The position numbers were made by a program, and so were the translations under genes. The notes under the pieces are model-generated. The model was not told where the DNA came from. It worked only from the letters and a program-made list of their open reading frames with translations, and made no database searches. Shown one piece after another: positions 17,107-26,552 of a DNA stretch of 64,000 nt; positions within the stretch are counted from its first letter, which is position 1; each line of letters begins with the position of its first letter. The stretch is taken from contig NZ_JALUXE010000032.1 of assembly GCF_027019125.1 (NCBI RefSeq), positions 1 through 64,000 of the forward strand. The letters are read 5' to 3'. The DNA comes from Roseovarius sp. (GTDB lineage Bacteria; Pseudomonadota; Alphaproteobacteria; Rhodobacterales; Rhodobacteraceae).

Positions 17107-19554
17107 ATGACCTATCTTCCAACTCAGGCCCGTGTGGTCATCATCGGCGGCGGCGTCGTGGGCTGTTCCGTGGCCTATCATCTGACCAAGCTCGGTTGGC
17201 GGGATGTTGTCCTGCTGGAGCGCAAGCAATTGACATCGGGCACCACCTGGCATGCGGCCGGGCTGATCGGGCAATTGCGCGCCTCGGCCAACATGACGCG
17301 GCTCGCGCGGTATTCGGCAGAGCTCTACACCGGGCTTGAGGCCGAGACCGGCGTTGCCACCGGGTTTCGGCAGGTGGGATCGGTGTCGGTCGCGCTGACG
17401 GGCGAGCGGCTGGAGGAACTCAAGCGCAATGCCGCGATGGCGCGTGCCTTTGGTGTGCCGGTCGAGGAGATGAGCCCGAGCGAGATCAAGCTGCGCTATC
17501 CGCATCTCAATCTTGACGGCGTGACGGGCGGTGTCTGGCTGCCCACGGACGGGCAGGCGGACCCCGCGAATATCGCGCTGGCGCTGGCCAAGGGCGCGCG
17601 CAACCGCGGCGCGCGGGTGCAGGAGCGGGTCAAGGTCACGGGGATTGCCCGCGCCGGGCGGCGCGTGACCGGAGTCGAGTGGCAGGGCGAGGACGGCAGC
17701 GCGGGCCATATCGCCTGTGAGATGATCGTCAATTGCGCCGGCATGTGGGGGCATGAGGTGGGCCGGATGGCGGGCACCAATGTGCCGCTGCATGCCTGTG
17801 AGCATTTCTATATCGTGTCCGAGCCGATTGCGGGATTGACGCAATTGCCGGTCCTGCGGGTGCCCGATGAATGCGCCTATTACAAGGAGGATGCCGGCAA
17901 GATCATGCTGGGCGCGTTCGAGCCGGTGTCAAAGCCCTGGGGGATGAATGGCATCCCCGAGAGTTTCGAATTTGACCAGCTGCCCGAGGATTTCGACCAT
18001 TTCGAACCGATCCTGGAAGCGGCGGTGAACCGGATGCCGATGCTGGCCGAGGCGGGGATTCACACGTTCTTTAACGGTCCGGAAAGTTTTACCCCCGATG
18101 ATGCCTATCATCTGGGGCTCTGCCCCGAGATGGACAATGTCTGGGTTGCCGCCGGGTTCAATTCCATCGGTATCCAGTCGGCCGGGGGGGCGGGCCATGC
18201 GCTGTCGCTCTGGATGGATGCGGGAGAGCGGCCATTTGATCTGGGCGATGTGGATGTGGCGCGGATGCAGCCCTTTCAGGGCAACAAGCAGTATCTTTTC
18301 GAGCGCTCCAAGGAAACCTTGGGCCTGCTCTATGCCGATCACTACCCCTACCGGCAAAAGGCCACGGCGCGCGGTGTGCGGCGCACGCCGTTTCATGCGC
18401 AGCTCTTGGCCCAAGGTGCTGTCATGGGCGAATTGGCGGGCTGGGAGCGGGCCAATTGGTATGCCGAGGCCGGGCAGGAACGGGAGTATCGCTATAGCTG
18501 GAAGCGGCAGAACTGGTTTGAGAACACGGCGGCGGAGGTGCGGGCCATTCGCGGGGCCGTGGGCATGTACGATATGTCGAGTTTCGGCAAGCTGCGGGTC
18601 GAGGGCCGCGACGCCGAGGCGTTTCTGAACCATGTCTGCGGCGCGGATATGTCCGTGGCGCCGGGGCGGATCGTCTATACGCAGTTCCTGAATGCCAAGG
18701 GCGGCATCGAGGCCGATGTGACGGTGACGCGGCTGAGCGAGACCGCCTATCTGGTGGTGACACCGGCGGCGACGCGGCTGGCGGATGAAACCTGGCTGCG
18801 GCGGCATGTGGGGGAGCGCGCGGTCGTGATCACCGATGTGACGGCGGGCGAGGGCGTGCTGGCCGTGATGGGGCCGAAGGCGCGCGACCTCATGCGCGCG
18901 ATTTCACCCGATGATTTCTCGAACGACGCGCATCCCTTTGGCCATGCCCGGCAGATCGAGATCGGCATGGGCGTGGCGCGGGCGCATCGTGTGTCCTATG
19001 TGGGCGAGTTGGGCTGGGAGATCTATGTGAGCGCCGAGATGTGCGGCCATGTCTTTGAGGTGCTGCATGCGGCGGGGGCGGATCACGGGCTGAAACTCTG
19101 CGGGATGCACGCGATGGACAGTTGCCGCATCGAAAAGGCGTTCCGGCATTTCGGCCATGACATCACCTGTGAGGATCACGTGCTGGAGGCGGGGCTTGGT
19201 TTTGCCGTGGCCATGGGCAAGGCCGATTTCATCGGGCGCGATGCCGTTCTGCGCAAGAAGGAGGCGGGGTTGGAGCGGCGGTTGGTGCAATTCCGCCTGA
19301 CGGACCCCGAGCCGATGCTCTATCACAACGAGCCCTTGCTGAGGGATGGCGAGATCGTGGGCTATCTGAGCTCGGGCGCCTATGGGCATCATCTGGGAGG
19401 GGCGATGGGCCTGGGCTATGTGCCCTGCGCGGGCGAGAGTGCCGAGCAGGTTCTGGCCTCGGGCTATGAGGTCGATGTGGCCGGGGTCAGGGTGAAGGCG
19501 GAGGCGTCGCTCAGGCCGATGTACGATCCCGGATCCGAGCGCGTGAAGGCGTGA
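17107..19554 (+). CDS. FAD-dependent dimethylglycine/sarcosine dehydrogenase-like protein with GcvT domain (paralogue 2)
   Basis: 815 residues with the same domain order as the gene at 12672: FAD fold (VVIIGGGVVGCSVAYHLTK), flavinylation segment SGTTWHAAG, and GcvT modules (GWERANWYAEAGQ, VGELGWEIYVSAE). It starts 30 bases after the methyltransferase gene. The two paralogues differ enough to suspect different N-methyl substrates, for example dimethylglycine and sarcosine. A strong hairpin follows it. Confidence 0.85.
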   Translation: MTYLPTQARVVIIGGGVVGCSVAYHLTKLGWRDVVLLERKQLTSGTTWHAAGLIGQLRASANMTRLARYSAELYTGLEAETGVATGFRQVGSVSVALTGERLEELKRNAAMARAFGVPVEEMSPSEIKLRYPHLNLDGVTGGVWLPTDGQADPANIALALAKGARNRGARVQERVKVTGIARAGRRVTGVEWQGEDGSAGHIACEMIVNCAGMWGHEVGRMAGTNVPLHACEHFYIVSEPIAGLTQLPVLRVPDECAYYKEDAGKIMLGAFEPVSKPWGMNGIPESFEFDQLPEDFDHFEPILEAAVNRMPMLAEAGIHTFFNGPESFTPDDAYHLGLCPEMDNVWVAAGFNSIGIQSAGGAGHALSLWMDAGERPFDLGDVDVARMQPFQGNKQYLFERSKETLGLLYADHYPYRQKATARGVRRTPFHAQLLAQGAVMGELAGWERANWYAEAGQEREYRYSWKRQNWFENTAAEVRAIRGAVGMYDMSSFGKLRVEGRDAEAFLNHVCGADMSVAPGRIVYTQFLNAKGGIEADVTVTRLSETAYLVVTPAATRLADETWLRRHVGERAVVITDVTAGEGVLAVMGPKARDLMRAISPDDFSNDAHPFGHARQIEIGMGVARAHRVSYVGELGWEIYVSAEMCGHVFEVLHAAGADHGLKLCGMHAMDSCRIEKAFRHFGHDITCEDHVLEAGLGFAVAMGKADFIGRDAVLRKKEAGLERRLVQFRLTDPEPMLYHNEPLLRDGEIVGYLSSGAYGHHLGGAMGLGYVPCAGESAEQVLASGYEVDVAGVRVKAEASLRPMYDPGSERVKA

Positions 19555-19559
19555 GCAGG

Positions 19560-19580
19560 GTGGGGGGGCCAGCCCCCCAC
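19560..19580 (+). terminator. G/C hairpin after the methylamine gene set
   Basis: GTGGGGGG (19560-19567) pairs with CCCCCCAC (19573-19580) over a five-base loop just after the stop of the second dehydrogenase. No T run follows; probably a terminator. Confidence 0.55.
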
Positions 19581-19587
19581 GCCCCCC

Positions 19588-19611
19588 GAGGTATTTCGGG
19601 CCAGATGAATG
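19588..19611 (+). repeat. Copy 2 of the dispersed intergenic motif
   Basis: GAGGTATTT, eight bases, GATGAATG: the same pattern as at 7385-7407 and 58766-58788. Confidence 0.5.
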
Positions 19612-19652
19612 TGGGAGTGGTCATGGCGGGGCGGGTCGTGTAAGGCGCGGCC

Positions 19653-20297
19653 ATGAGTGACTATGATCCGCCGACCGATCCGCTTGAGGTGCTGCATGAC
19701 GATCACGAGATCGTCGTGGTGAACAAGCCTGCGGGCCTATTGAGTGTGCCGGGCAAGGGCGAGCATCTGGCCGATTGCCTGATGGCGCGGGTGCGCGATG
19801 TGTTTCCCACCGCGCTCTTGGTGCATCGGCTGGATCGCGACACCTCCGGCGTGATGATCTTTGCGCTGACGCCCCATGCGCAGCGGCATCTGGGGCTGCA
19901 ATTCGAGAAGCGGCAGACGCGCAAGACCTATGTGGCGCGGGTCTGGGGGCGGATGGAGCCGGAAACCGGCGTGGTCGATCTGCCGCTCATCGTGGACTGG
20001 CCCAACCGCCCGTTGCAGAAGGTCTGTCACGAGACCGGGCGCGCGGCCTTGACCGAATGGCGGGTGCTGCGCGCGGGGGACGAGGAGAGCCGGGTGCGGC
20101 TGAGCCCCAAGACCGGGCGGAGCCATCAGCTGCGGGTGCATATGCTGGCGCTGGGCCATGTGATTTTGGGCGATCCGCTCTATGCGAGCGGGGCGGCGCG
20201 GGATTTTCCGCGCCTGATGCTGCATTCCGAGGAATTGCGGCTGCGCCATCCGGATGGCGGTGCCGGGGTCAAGTTTCGGGCGGCGGTGCCGTTCTGA
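19653..20297 (+). CDS. rluA: RluA-family 23S rRNA/tRNA pseudouridine synthase
   Basis: 214 residues with the RluA catalytic loop HRLDRDTSGVMIFAL (Asp is the nucleophile) and the substrate-binding PKTGRSHQLRVHM. The length matches single-domain RluA without an S4 domain. It makes pseudouridine in 23S rRNA and/or tRNA. Its last 29 bases overlap the end of the convergent pcaB. Confidence 0.88.
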   Translation: MSDYDPPTDPLEVLHDDHEIVVVNKPAGLLSVPGKGEHLADCLMARVRDVFPTALLVHRLDRDTSGVMIFALTPHAQRHLGLQFEKRQTRKTYVARVWGRMEPETGVVDLPLIVDWPNRPLQKVCHETGRAALTEWRVLRAGDEESRVRLSPKTGRSHQLRVHMLALGHVILGDPLYASGAARDFPRLMLHSEELRLRHPDGGAGVKFRAAVPF

Positions 20298-21342
20298 GGC
20301 CGATGTGGGTCACGCTGTGGCAGAGGTCGAGCGCGGCGGTGAGGGCGCGGCCCGTGGCCTGTGCCAGTTGCGGCAGGAGCATCCATTCCAGCGCCCAAGC
20401 CGCGCCCGAGCGTTCCTGTTCATGGATCAGCGCGTGATGCAGGCCGGAGACCTGCACCGCGTTGAAGCGGCCGAGGGTCACGAGCAATTCGGCGAGGATC
20501 GGGTTCTGTTTATGCGGCATGGCCGAAGAGGTGCCGGTGCCGGTGAGGTGAATCTCTTCCAGCCCCTGTTGTGCCATCAGGGTCACGTCCTGTCCCATCT
20601 TGGCCAATGTGCCGGAGATGAGCGAGAGGGTGCTGGCATAGTCGGCCAGCCCGTCGCGTGTGGCATGCCAGCAGGCGGGCGGATTGCCGAGGCCCAAGGC
20701 ATTGGCCAGATGCGCGGCGATACCGGGGGCATCCGCGCCCATGGCCGCGCGGTCGCCTGCCGCGCCGCCGAATTGCAGAAGCGCCACGCCTTCGGTCGCG
20801 CGGGCCAGGCGGGAGCGATGGGCCGCGAGCGGCGTGATCCAGGGGCGCAGGCGGTCGCGGACATGGATCGGCATGGCGGCCTGCATCCGGGTGCGGCCCA
20901 TGAGCGGGTTGGCCCCGAAGCGGTGGTCGAGATCGGTGAGGGCGCCGTGCAGTGCGGCGAGGCGCTGATCCAGCAGCGCGCTGGTGGCCTGAAGGGTGAG
21001 GGCAAGGGCGGTGTCCATCACGTCTTGCGAGGTGGCGCCCTGATGCACGGCGGTGGGATCGGGGGCGTTGGCCTTGAGCAGGCGCACGAGGGCCGGGATG
21101 GGCAGGCCATCGCGCGCGGTGCCGGTGGCAAGTGCCGTGAGGTCGAGGGTGGTGCCGAGGATGTGGCGGGCGGTTTCTTCGGCTGTGTTCGCGTCGATGC
21201 GGCCGACATGGCCCAGGGCGCGGGTCCAGGCCGCCTCGAAGCGCAGCATGTGGTTGAGTTGAGTCTCGGGCGACCAGAGCGCGGCAATCTCGGGATCGCC
21301 AAAGAGCGCGCCGAGCCAGGGGTGATCGAAAACGCCGGTCAT
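20269..21342 (-). CDS. pcaB: 3-carboxy-cis,cis-muconate cycloisomerase PcaB
   Basis: 357 residues of the fumarase/aspartase superfamily, with the signature GTGTSSAMPHKQNPI and the TSQDVMDTALALTL segment. It closes 3-carboxymuconate to 4-carboxymuconolactone. The ATG at 21342 overlaps the pcaD stop (ATGA); the longer open frame upstream belongs to pcaD in another frame. It is the last gene of the long minus-strand operon. Confidence 0.92.
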   Translation of the reverse strand: MTGVFDHPWLGALFGDPEIAALWSPETQLNHMLRFEAAWTRALGHVGRIDANTAEETARHILGTTLDLTALATGTARDGLPIPALVRLLKANAPDPTAVHQGATSQDVMDTALALTLQATSALLDQRLAALHGALTDLDHRFGANPLMGRTRMQAAMPIHVRDRLRPWITPLAAHRSRLARATEGVALLQFGGAAGDRAAMGADAPGIAAHLANALGLGNPPACWHATRDGLADYASTLSLISGTLAKMGQDVTLMAQQGLEEIHLTGTGTSSAMPHKQNPILAELLVTLGRFNAVQVSGLHHALIHEQERSGAAWALEWMLLPQLAQATGRALTAALDLCHSVTHIGLRTAPPPET

Positions 21343-22127
21343 GCGAGCGTGCCGTAGAGGTCGCGCAGGAGCGGGGTCAGGCGCTCGGGGGCTTCGATGC
21401 AGGGCAGGTGGCCGACACCGTCGAGGCAGGTGTAGCGCGCGCCGGGGATCATGCCGGCCAGCGCCTCGACCAGCGGTGGCGGGGTGGCGCCATCCTGTGC
21501 GCCGGATACGCAGAGGGTGGGGAGGCGCAGGCGCGCGGTGTCGGCAGTGAGGTCGGCGTCGCGGATGGCCGCGCAGGTGGCGGCATAGCCGTCGGCGGGC
21601 GTGCGGGTGAGCATCTGTCGCCAGCCCGAGAGCGCCACGGGATGCGCCGCGCGCCAGTCGGGGGCGAACCAACGCTCAAGAATGGCGTCGGCCATCGCCG
21701 CGATGCCGCTGCTCTGGACGGTGTCGATGCGCATGTTCCATGCCTCTGCCGTGCCGATCCTGGCCCCTGTGTTGCACAGCATCAGCCCTGCCACAAGATC
21801 GGGGCGCAGGTGCGCCAGCGCTTGCGCGATCATGCCGCCCACGGAGACACCGCAGATCAGGGCATCTGAGAGGTGCAGATGGTCCATCAGCGCGGCAAGG
21901 TCCGTGGCGAGGGTGGCGATGCTGATGGGCCCGTATTCCGAGAGGCCGTGGCCGCGTTTGTCCAGCGCGAGGGTGGGGATTTCGGGCGGCAACTGTTGGC
22001 GCACCGCGTCCCAGATGCGCAGGTCGGTGCCGAGGGAATTGGCGAAGACAATGGCGCGGCGTGCGGGCTCGCCCGCGTGGTGATTGTAGTGCAGCGTGAC
22101 ATCCTTGGGCCGGGCAAAGCGGGTCAT
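21339..22127 (-). CDS. pcaD: 3-oxoadipate enol-lactonase PcaD
   Basis: An alpha/beta-hydrolase of 262 residues with oxyanion segment FANSLGTDLRIWD, nucleophile elbow CGVSVGGMIAQ, acid near SGAQDGATPP and catalytic His in LDGVGHLPCIE. It hydrolyses 3-oxoadipate enol-lactone to 3-oxoadipate. The ATG at 22127 is chosen because it overlaps the previous gene's stop and matches family length. Confidence 0.92.
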   Translation of the reverse strand: MTRFARPKDVTLHYNHHAGEPARRAIVFANSLGTDLRIWDAVRQQLPPEIPTLALDKRGHGLSEYGPISIATLATDLAALMDHLHLSDALICGVSVGGMIAQALAHLRPDLVAGLMLCNTGARIGTAEAWNMRIDTVQSSGIAAMADAILERWFAPDWRAAHPVALSGWRQMLTRTPADGYAATCAAIRDADLTADTARLRLPTLCVSGAQDGATPPPLVEALAGMIPGARYTCLDGVGHLPCIEAPERLTPLLRDLYGTLA

Positions 22128-22957
22128 GCCGGGGGCCTCAACCCCAGAATGGCGCGTGCCTCTTGCCAGGTGGCCACGGGGCGTTCGTATTTCTCGCACA
22201 GCTCTGCCGCGCGGCGCACGAGGGCCGCGTTGGAGGGGGCGAGGCGGTCGCGATCCAGCCGCACGTTATCCTCGAGCCCTGTGCGGGTATGGCCGCCCTT
22301 GGCGATGCACCATTCGTTAAGGGTGATCTGGGCCGGGCCGATGCCCGCGCCGCACCACTGGGCATCGGGGGCCAAGCGGTTGAGGGTTTCGATGTAGAAG
22401 TCGAGCACGCGCTCATCGGCGGGCATGGCATTCTTCACGCCCATGACGAATTGCACGTAGAGGGGCGATTTCAGGCGTCCGTCCCTGGCCATGGTGCAGG
22501 CCTGGATGACATGGCCGAGGTCGAACGCCTCGATTTCCGGCTTGACGTCATGGGCGATCATTTCGGAGGCGAGCCAATCCACGAGATCGGGGCTGTTTTC
22601 ATAGACGCGGGTGGGGAAGTTGTTGGACCCCACCGAGAGCGAGGCCATGTCGGGGCGCAGCGGCAGCATGCCGCCGCGTTCATACCCCGCGCCGGAGCGG
22701 CCGCCGGTGGAAAGCTGGATGATCATGCCGGGGCAGTGCCGTTCCAGCCCTTCCTTGAGGCGGGCGAAACGCTCGGGGTCGGAGGTGGGGCGGCCCGCGT
22801 CGTCGCGCACATGGCAATGGGCGATGGTGGCCCCGGCCTCGAACGCCTCTTGCGTGCTTTCGATCTGTTCCGAGATCGTGATCGGCACGGCGGGGTTGTT
22901 GGCCTTGGTGGGCAGCGAGCCGGTGATGGCGACGCAAAGGATGCAGGGGTTGGACAT
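22124..22957 (-). CDS. Beta-keto acid cleavage enzyme (BKACE, DUF849)
   Basis: 277 residues of the DUF849/BKACE family, zinc enzymes that cleave a beta-keto acid with acetyl-CoA to give acetoacetate and a CoA thioester. The metal-binding HCHVRD motif and the STGGRSG loop are visible. The ATG at 22957 has GAGG five bases upstream. Between pcaG and pcaD its natural substrate is probably 3-oxoadipate, giving succinyl-CoA, which would replace PcaIJ plus PcaF. That role is inferred from position. Confidence 0.85.
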   Translation of the reverse strand: MSNPCILCVAITGSLPTKANNPAVPITISEQIESTQEAFEAGATIAHCHVRDDAGRPTSDPERFARLKEGLERHCPGMIIQLSTGGRSGAGYERGGMLPLRPDMASLSVGSNNFPTRVYENSPDLVDWLASEMIAHDVKPEIEAFDLGHVIQACTMARDGRLKSPLYVQFVMGVKNAMPADERVLDFYIETLNRLAPDAQWCGAGIGPAQITLNEWCIAKGGHTRTGLEDNVRLDRDRLAPSNAALVRRAAELCEKYERPVATWQEARAILGLRPPA

Positions 22958-22964
22958 GGCGGCC

Positions 22965-23564
22965 TCAGACATCGAAGAACACGGTTTCGGCCTCGCCCTG
23001 AAGGCGGATGTCGAAATGGTAGGTGGAGCCATCGGCGCGGGCAATCAGGGTGGCGCGACGGTGGGTCTGTTCAATCAGATTGAGCACCGGGTCGGCGGCA
23101 TTGGCGGCAGCTTCGTCGCCGAAATACATCCGGGTGTTGAGCCCGATGTTGAGGCCGCGTGCGACCAGCCAGAGGTTGAGATGCGGTGCCATCGGGCGGG
23201 CGTTGCGGCCCATCACCGGGCCGGGTTTAACGGTGTCGAAGCGGAATTGCCCGGTGTCGAAATCTGGCACCACGCGGCCCCAGCCGCGAAACCCCTCTTC
23301 GACTTTGCCAGCACCGGGGTAGATGCCTGCGGCATTGGCCTGCCAGACCTCGATCAGCACATCCTTGACCGCGGCGCCGGTGCCGTCGGTGACGGTTCCG
23401 GTCACGGTGATGGGCGTGCCTGCGGCGTTGGGACCGGCGATGTCGCGGCCGAGTTCCTGCGCGTAGATGTCAAATCCCGCATCGCCGGGCGCAAGGCCGA
23501 TGTGAACATAAGGACCGGCGGTTTGCGAGGGGGATTCCTTGAGATAGGGAAGCGGTTGGGCCAT
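22965..23564 (-). CDS. pcaG: Protocatechuate 3,4-dioxygenase alpha subunit PcaG
   Basis: 199 residues of the intradiol dioxygenase fold (SQTAGPYVHIG, DVLIEVWQANAAGIYP, APHLNLWLVARGLN). The alpha subunit lacks the iron ligands, as expected, and pairs with PcaH. The ATG at 23564 is used, not a TTG two codons earlier. Two bases separate it from pcaH. Confidence 0.94.
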   Translation of the reverse strand: MAQPLPYLKESPSQTAGPYVHIGLAPGDAGFDIYAQELGRDIAGPNAAGTPITVTGTVTDGTGAAVKDVLIEVWQANAAGIYPGAGKVEEGFRGWGRVVPDFDTGQFRFDTVKPGPVMGRNARPMAPHLNLWLVARGLNIGLNTRMYFGDEAAANAADPVLNLIEQTHRRATLIARADGSTYHFDIRLQGEAETVFFDV

Positions 23565-23566
23565 GG

Positions 23567-24289
23567 TCAATTCCCCTCGGGACGGTTTTCGAAGTAGGTG
23601 GAACGGGTGCCGCGCAGCACGATGTCGAACTTGTAGGCGATGGCATCGAGCGGGACGGAGGCATTCATGTCGAGCGCCGCGACGAGTTGATCAATCGCGC
23701 GCGGATCGGGGATGGTCTGGACGATCGGGCATTTCGCGATGAGCGGATCGCCCTCGAAATACATCTGGGTGATGAGGCGCTGGGCAAAGGCGGTGCCGAA
23801 AACCGAGACATGGATATGCGCGGGCCGCCAGTTGTTGACCCAGTTGCGCCAGGGGTAGGCACCGGGTTTGATGGTGCGGAACACATAATAGCCGTTCTCG
23901 TCGGTCAAGGTGCGCCCGCAGCCGCCGAAATTGGGATCGATCGGCGCGAGGTAGCTGTCCTTTTTGTGGCGATACCGCCCGCCGGCATTGGCCTGCCAGA
24001 TTTCCACGAGCGTATGGGGCACGGGGCGCGCGTTTTCATCGAGCACGCGGCCATGCACGATGATCCGCTCGCCGATGGGGGTGCCGCCATGGGCGTAGTT
24101 GCGGATGAGGTCATTGTCGAGCGCGGCGATGTCATTGTGCCCGAAGGTCGGGCCGGTCAGTTCGCTGGCCGAGGTCTGAAGCGAGAGAAGGGGCAAGCGC
24201 GGCGACCGGGCGACGGAGGTCTTGTAATCCGGCGCGAGGGCGGGCGGGTGCCTTGTGCGGTCGCGTTGATAGAGGTCGGTTGCGGTCAT
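23567..24289 (-). CDS. pcaH: Protocatechuate 3,4-dioxygenase beta subunit PcaH
   Basis: 240 residues with the non-haem Fe(III) site in the regions [31 protein letters not shown] (Tyr and two His). It cleaves protocatechuate to 3-carboxy-cis,cis-muconate together with PcaG. The start overlaps pcaC by four bases. Confidence 0.95.
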   Translation of the reverse strand: MTATDLYQRDRTRHPPALAPDYKTSVARSPRLPLLSLQTSASELTGPTFGHNDIAALDNDLIRNYAHGGTPIGERIIVHGRVLDENARPVPHTLVEIWQANAGGRYRHKKDSYLAPIDPNFGGCGRTLTDENGYYVFRTIKPGAYPWRNWVNNWRPAHIHVSVFGTAFAQRLITQMYFEGDPLIAKCPIVQTIPDPRAIDQLVAALDMNASVPLDAIAYKFDIVLRGTRSTYFENRPEGN

Positions 24290-24669
24290 GGTCTGTCCTT
24301 TTCCATCTCTGCATAGGTGTCTTTGGCCAGTTTGATGGCGTGATTGGCGGCCGGAACCCCGGCGTAGATCGCGACATGCTGGAAAGCCTCGATCACGTCG
24401 CGGGGGCTGGCCCCGGTGTTGGCGGTGGCGCGGATATGCATCGGGATTTCCGCGAAATTGCCGGTGGCGGCGAGCAGTGCCAGCGTGAGCATTGAGCGTT
24501 CGCGCAAGCTGATGCCGTCGCTGGCCCAGACCGTGCCCCAGGCGGATTCGGTGATGAGGGTCTGAAAGGCCGCGTCGAACTCGGATTTGGCGGCCTCGGC
24601 GCGGTTCACGTGGGCGTCGCCCAGAACGCGGCGGCGCACGGCCATGCCGGTGGTATATCGGTCGGTCAT
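24286..24669 (-). CDS. pcaC: 4-carboxymuconolactone decarboxylase PcaC
   Basis: 127 residues of the CMD/AhpD-like fold ([34 protein letters not shown]). It decarboxylates 4-carboxymuconolactone to 3-oxoadipate enol-lactone. ATGA overlaps on both sides place it firmly in the operon. Confidence 0.93.
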   Translation of the reverse strand: MTDRYTTGMAVRRRVLGDAHVNRAEAAKSEFDAAFQTLITESAWGTVWASDGISLRERSMLTLALLAATGNFAEIPMHIRATANTGASPRDVIEAFQHVAIYAGVPAANHAIKLAKDTYAEMEKDRP

Positions 24670-26552
24670 CGTCTGGGAATCCCCTTGTGGCGCATCAGGC
24701 GTTTCTGGGCGGCGATGCGGAAGGGGGCGTTGGGCGCGCCATAGCCCTGATAGCCGCCCGAGCGCTGGAGGATTTCAAAGAACATGCCGCCTGCGTAGGG
24801 GCGCGAATAAAGCTGGTAGAAGGCGCCTGTTGCATCCTCGTCATAAAGGATATTGCCCGCTGCGAGCCGCGCCAGAAGATCGGGCGCGAGATCGAAACGT
24901 GCGGCGAGATCGGCGTAGTAATTGGGTGACATCGGCAGCGGTTCAAAGCCACGGGCGGTGAGGGCGCTTGCGGTGGCGAAAATATCGTCGGTGGCCAGTG
25001 CGATATGCTGCACCGACGCGCCAAAGCTGTCGGCCAGAAAATTGCCCGCCATGGTGCGGTGGGTTTCCGCGCCATTGAGCGTGATGCGGAAGGCACCATC
25101 GGGGGTTTCGAGCGCCTGAGAGCGCACGAGGCCGTCGGGATCGACCACATCGACCATGGGCGATTTGCGCATGTCGAAAAGCGTGGTGTAAAAGAGCGAC
25201 CACGAGAGCATCTGGTCATAGCTCATGGTCTGGGCCAGATGGTCGATGCGGGTGAGGCCCGCGCCGGTTTGGGCGGGCCGGTCGGGGATGAATTCGACCG
25301 ACCAGACATCGCTGAGGCCGCTCTTGTCGTCGATGAAATGCAGCACGCTGCCGCTGAGGCCACGGATGGCGGGAATGTCCAGTTCGCCGGGGCCAAGCGG
25401 CTGCGAGAAGGGATGCGCGCCAAGGCCTGTGGCGCGGGTGACGGTGGCGGATGCGTCATCCACGGCCAAGCCCACATCGCAGACGGTGGTGCCGTGCATC
25501 GTATAGGCGCTGCTGGCGTAGCCGGTGTTTTCGCGGTTGATGACGATGCGGATGTCGCCTTGGGTCCAGAGCGCGAGCTGTTTCGAGATGTGGCGCCCCG
25601 CGGGGGCGAAGCCCAGGGTTTGCAGGAGGGATTCGAGCGCTGTCGCCTCGTCGCCGCGGGTGGCGAATTCGACGAAGGACACGCCCTGAACCTGTGCTCG
25701 GGCGGGCATTTGCGGAAGGTTGAGGGCGGTATCCGGCTGCCGCCTGCGCACCTCGTCAAGGAGCGCCGTGAGCGAGCGGTAGCCGTCTTCGGCCACGGTG
25801 CGGGCGCTGCCGCCGCGAAACTGATCGTTGAAGATTTCGAGCGAGACCGGCCCGGCATAGCCGGTGGCCGCCACCGCCTGCATGAAGGCGGTCACATCCA
25901 GATCGCCCTCGCCGGGCATGTTGCGGAAATGACGGGACCAATAGAGCAGGTCCATCTCGATGCGGGGGGCGTCGGCGAGTTGGACAAAGAATATCTTGTC
26001 GCCGGGGATGCGGCGGATGGTGTCGGGATCAATGCCGCGCCCGAGGGTATGAAAACTGTCGAGGATGAGGCCGACATTGGCGTGATCGGCACGGCGCACG
26101 ATTTCCCAGGCGTCGCGGTGATCATTGACATGGCGGCCCCAGGCGAGCGCCTCGAACCCCACGCGCAGGCCGCGTTTCGCGGCGCGTTCCCCAAGCTCGT
26201 GAAAGTCCTCGGCGGCGCGGTCGATGCCGCCCAAGGATTGCGGGTGGCAGGAGGAGCACATGAGAATGAGATCGGTGCCCAGTTCCTGCATCAGGTCGAA
26301 TTTGCGTTCGGCCCGGTCAAAGGCCTTGGCGCGCAGGGGGGCGGGCAGGCCTTCGAAATCGCGGAAGGGCTGAAAGAGGGTGATCTCAAGCCCCATGGCG
26401 CGGATCATCTCGCCCACCTCGCGGGGGGCGCCGTCATGGGCGATGAAATCCTGCTCGAAGATCTCGATCCCGTCAAAGCCGGCGGCGGCGATGGCCTCGA
26501 GCTTTTCGGGCAGGCTGCCTGAGACCGAGACCGTGGCAATGGAGGTTTTCAT
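24666..26552 (-). CDS. 3-dehydroshikimate dehydratase with C-terminal HPPD-like (VOC) domain
   Basis: 628 residues. The N-terminal half (about 1-265) is a xylose-isomerase-like TIM barrel ([50 protein letters not shown]) of the QuiC/AsbF type that turns 3-dehydroshikimate into protocatechuate. The C-terminal half (from about 290) resembles 4-hydroxyphenylpyruvate dioxygenase ([33 protein letters not shown]). The same fusion is known from QsuB-type bacterial dehydratases. Whether the second half has its own activity is unclear. Confidence 0.88.
   Translation of the reverse strand: MKTSIATVSVSGSLPEKLEAIAAAGFDGIEIFEQDFIAHDGAPREVGEMIRAMGLEITLFQPFRDFEGLPAPLRAKAFDRAERKFDLMQELGTDLILMCSSCHPQSLGGIDRAAEDFHELGERAAKRGLRVGFEALAWGRHVNDHRDAWEIVRRADHANVGLILDSFHTLGRGIDPDTIRRIPGDKIFFVQLADAPRIEMDLLYWSRHFRNMPGEGDLDVTAFMQAVAATGYAGPVSLEIFNDQFRGGSARTVAEDGYRSLTALLDEVRRRQPDTALNLPQMPARAQVQGVSFVEFATRGDEATALESLLQTLGFAPAGRHISKQLALWTQGDIRIVINRENTGYASSAYTMHGTTVCDVGLAVDDASATVTRATGLGAHPFSQPLGPGELDIPAIRGLSGSVLHFIDDKSGLSDVWSVEFIPDRPAQTGAGLTRIDHLAQTMSYDQMLSWSLFYTTLFDMRKSPMVDVVDPDGLVRSQALETPDGAFRITLNGAETHRTMAGNFLADSFGASVQHIALATDDIFATASALTARGFEPLPMSPNYYADLAARFDLAPDLLARLAAGNILYDEDATGAFYQLYSRPYAGGMFFEILQRSGGYQGYGAPNAPFRIAAQKRLMRHKGIPRR

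Noticed and set aside
20254..21357. Long plus-strand frame opposite pcaB
   Set aside because: Shadow of a clear PcaB; no ribosome-binding site, Gly/Arg-rich nonsense composition.
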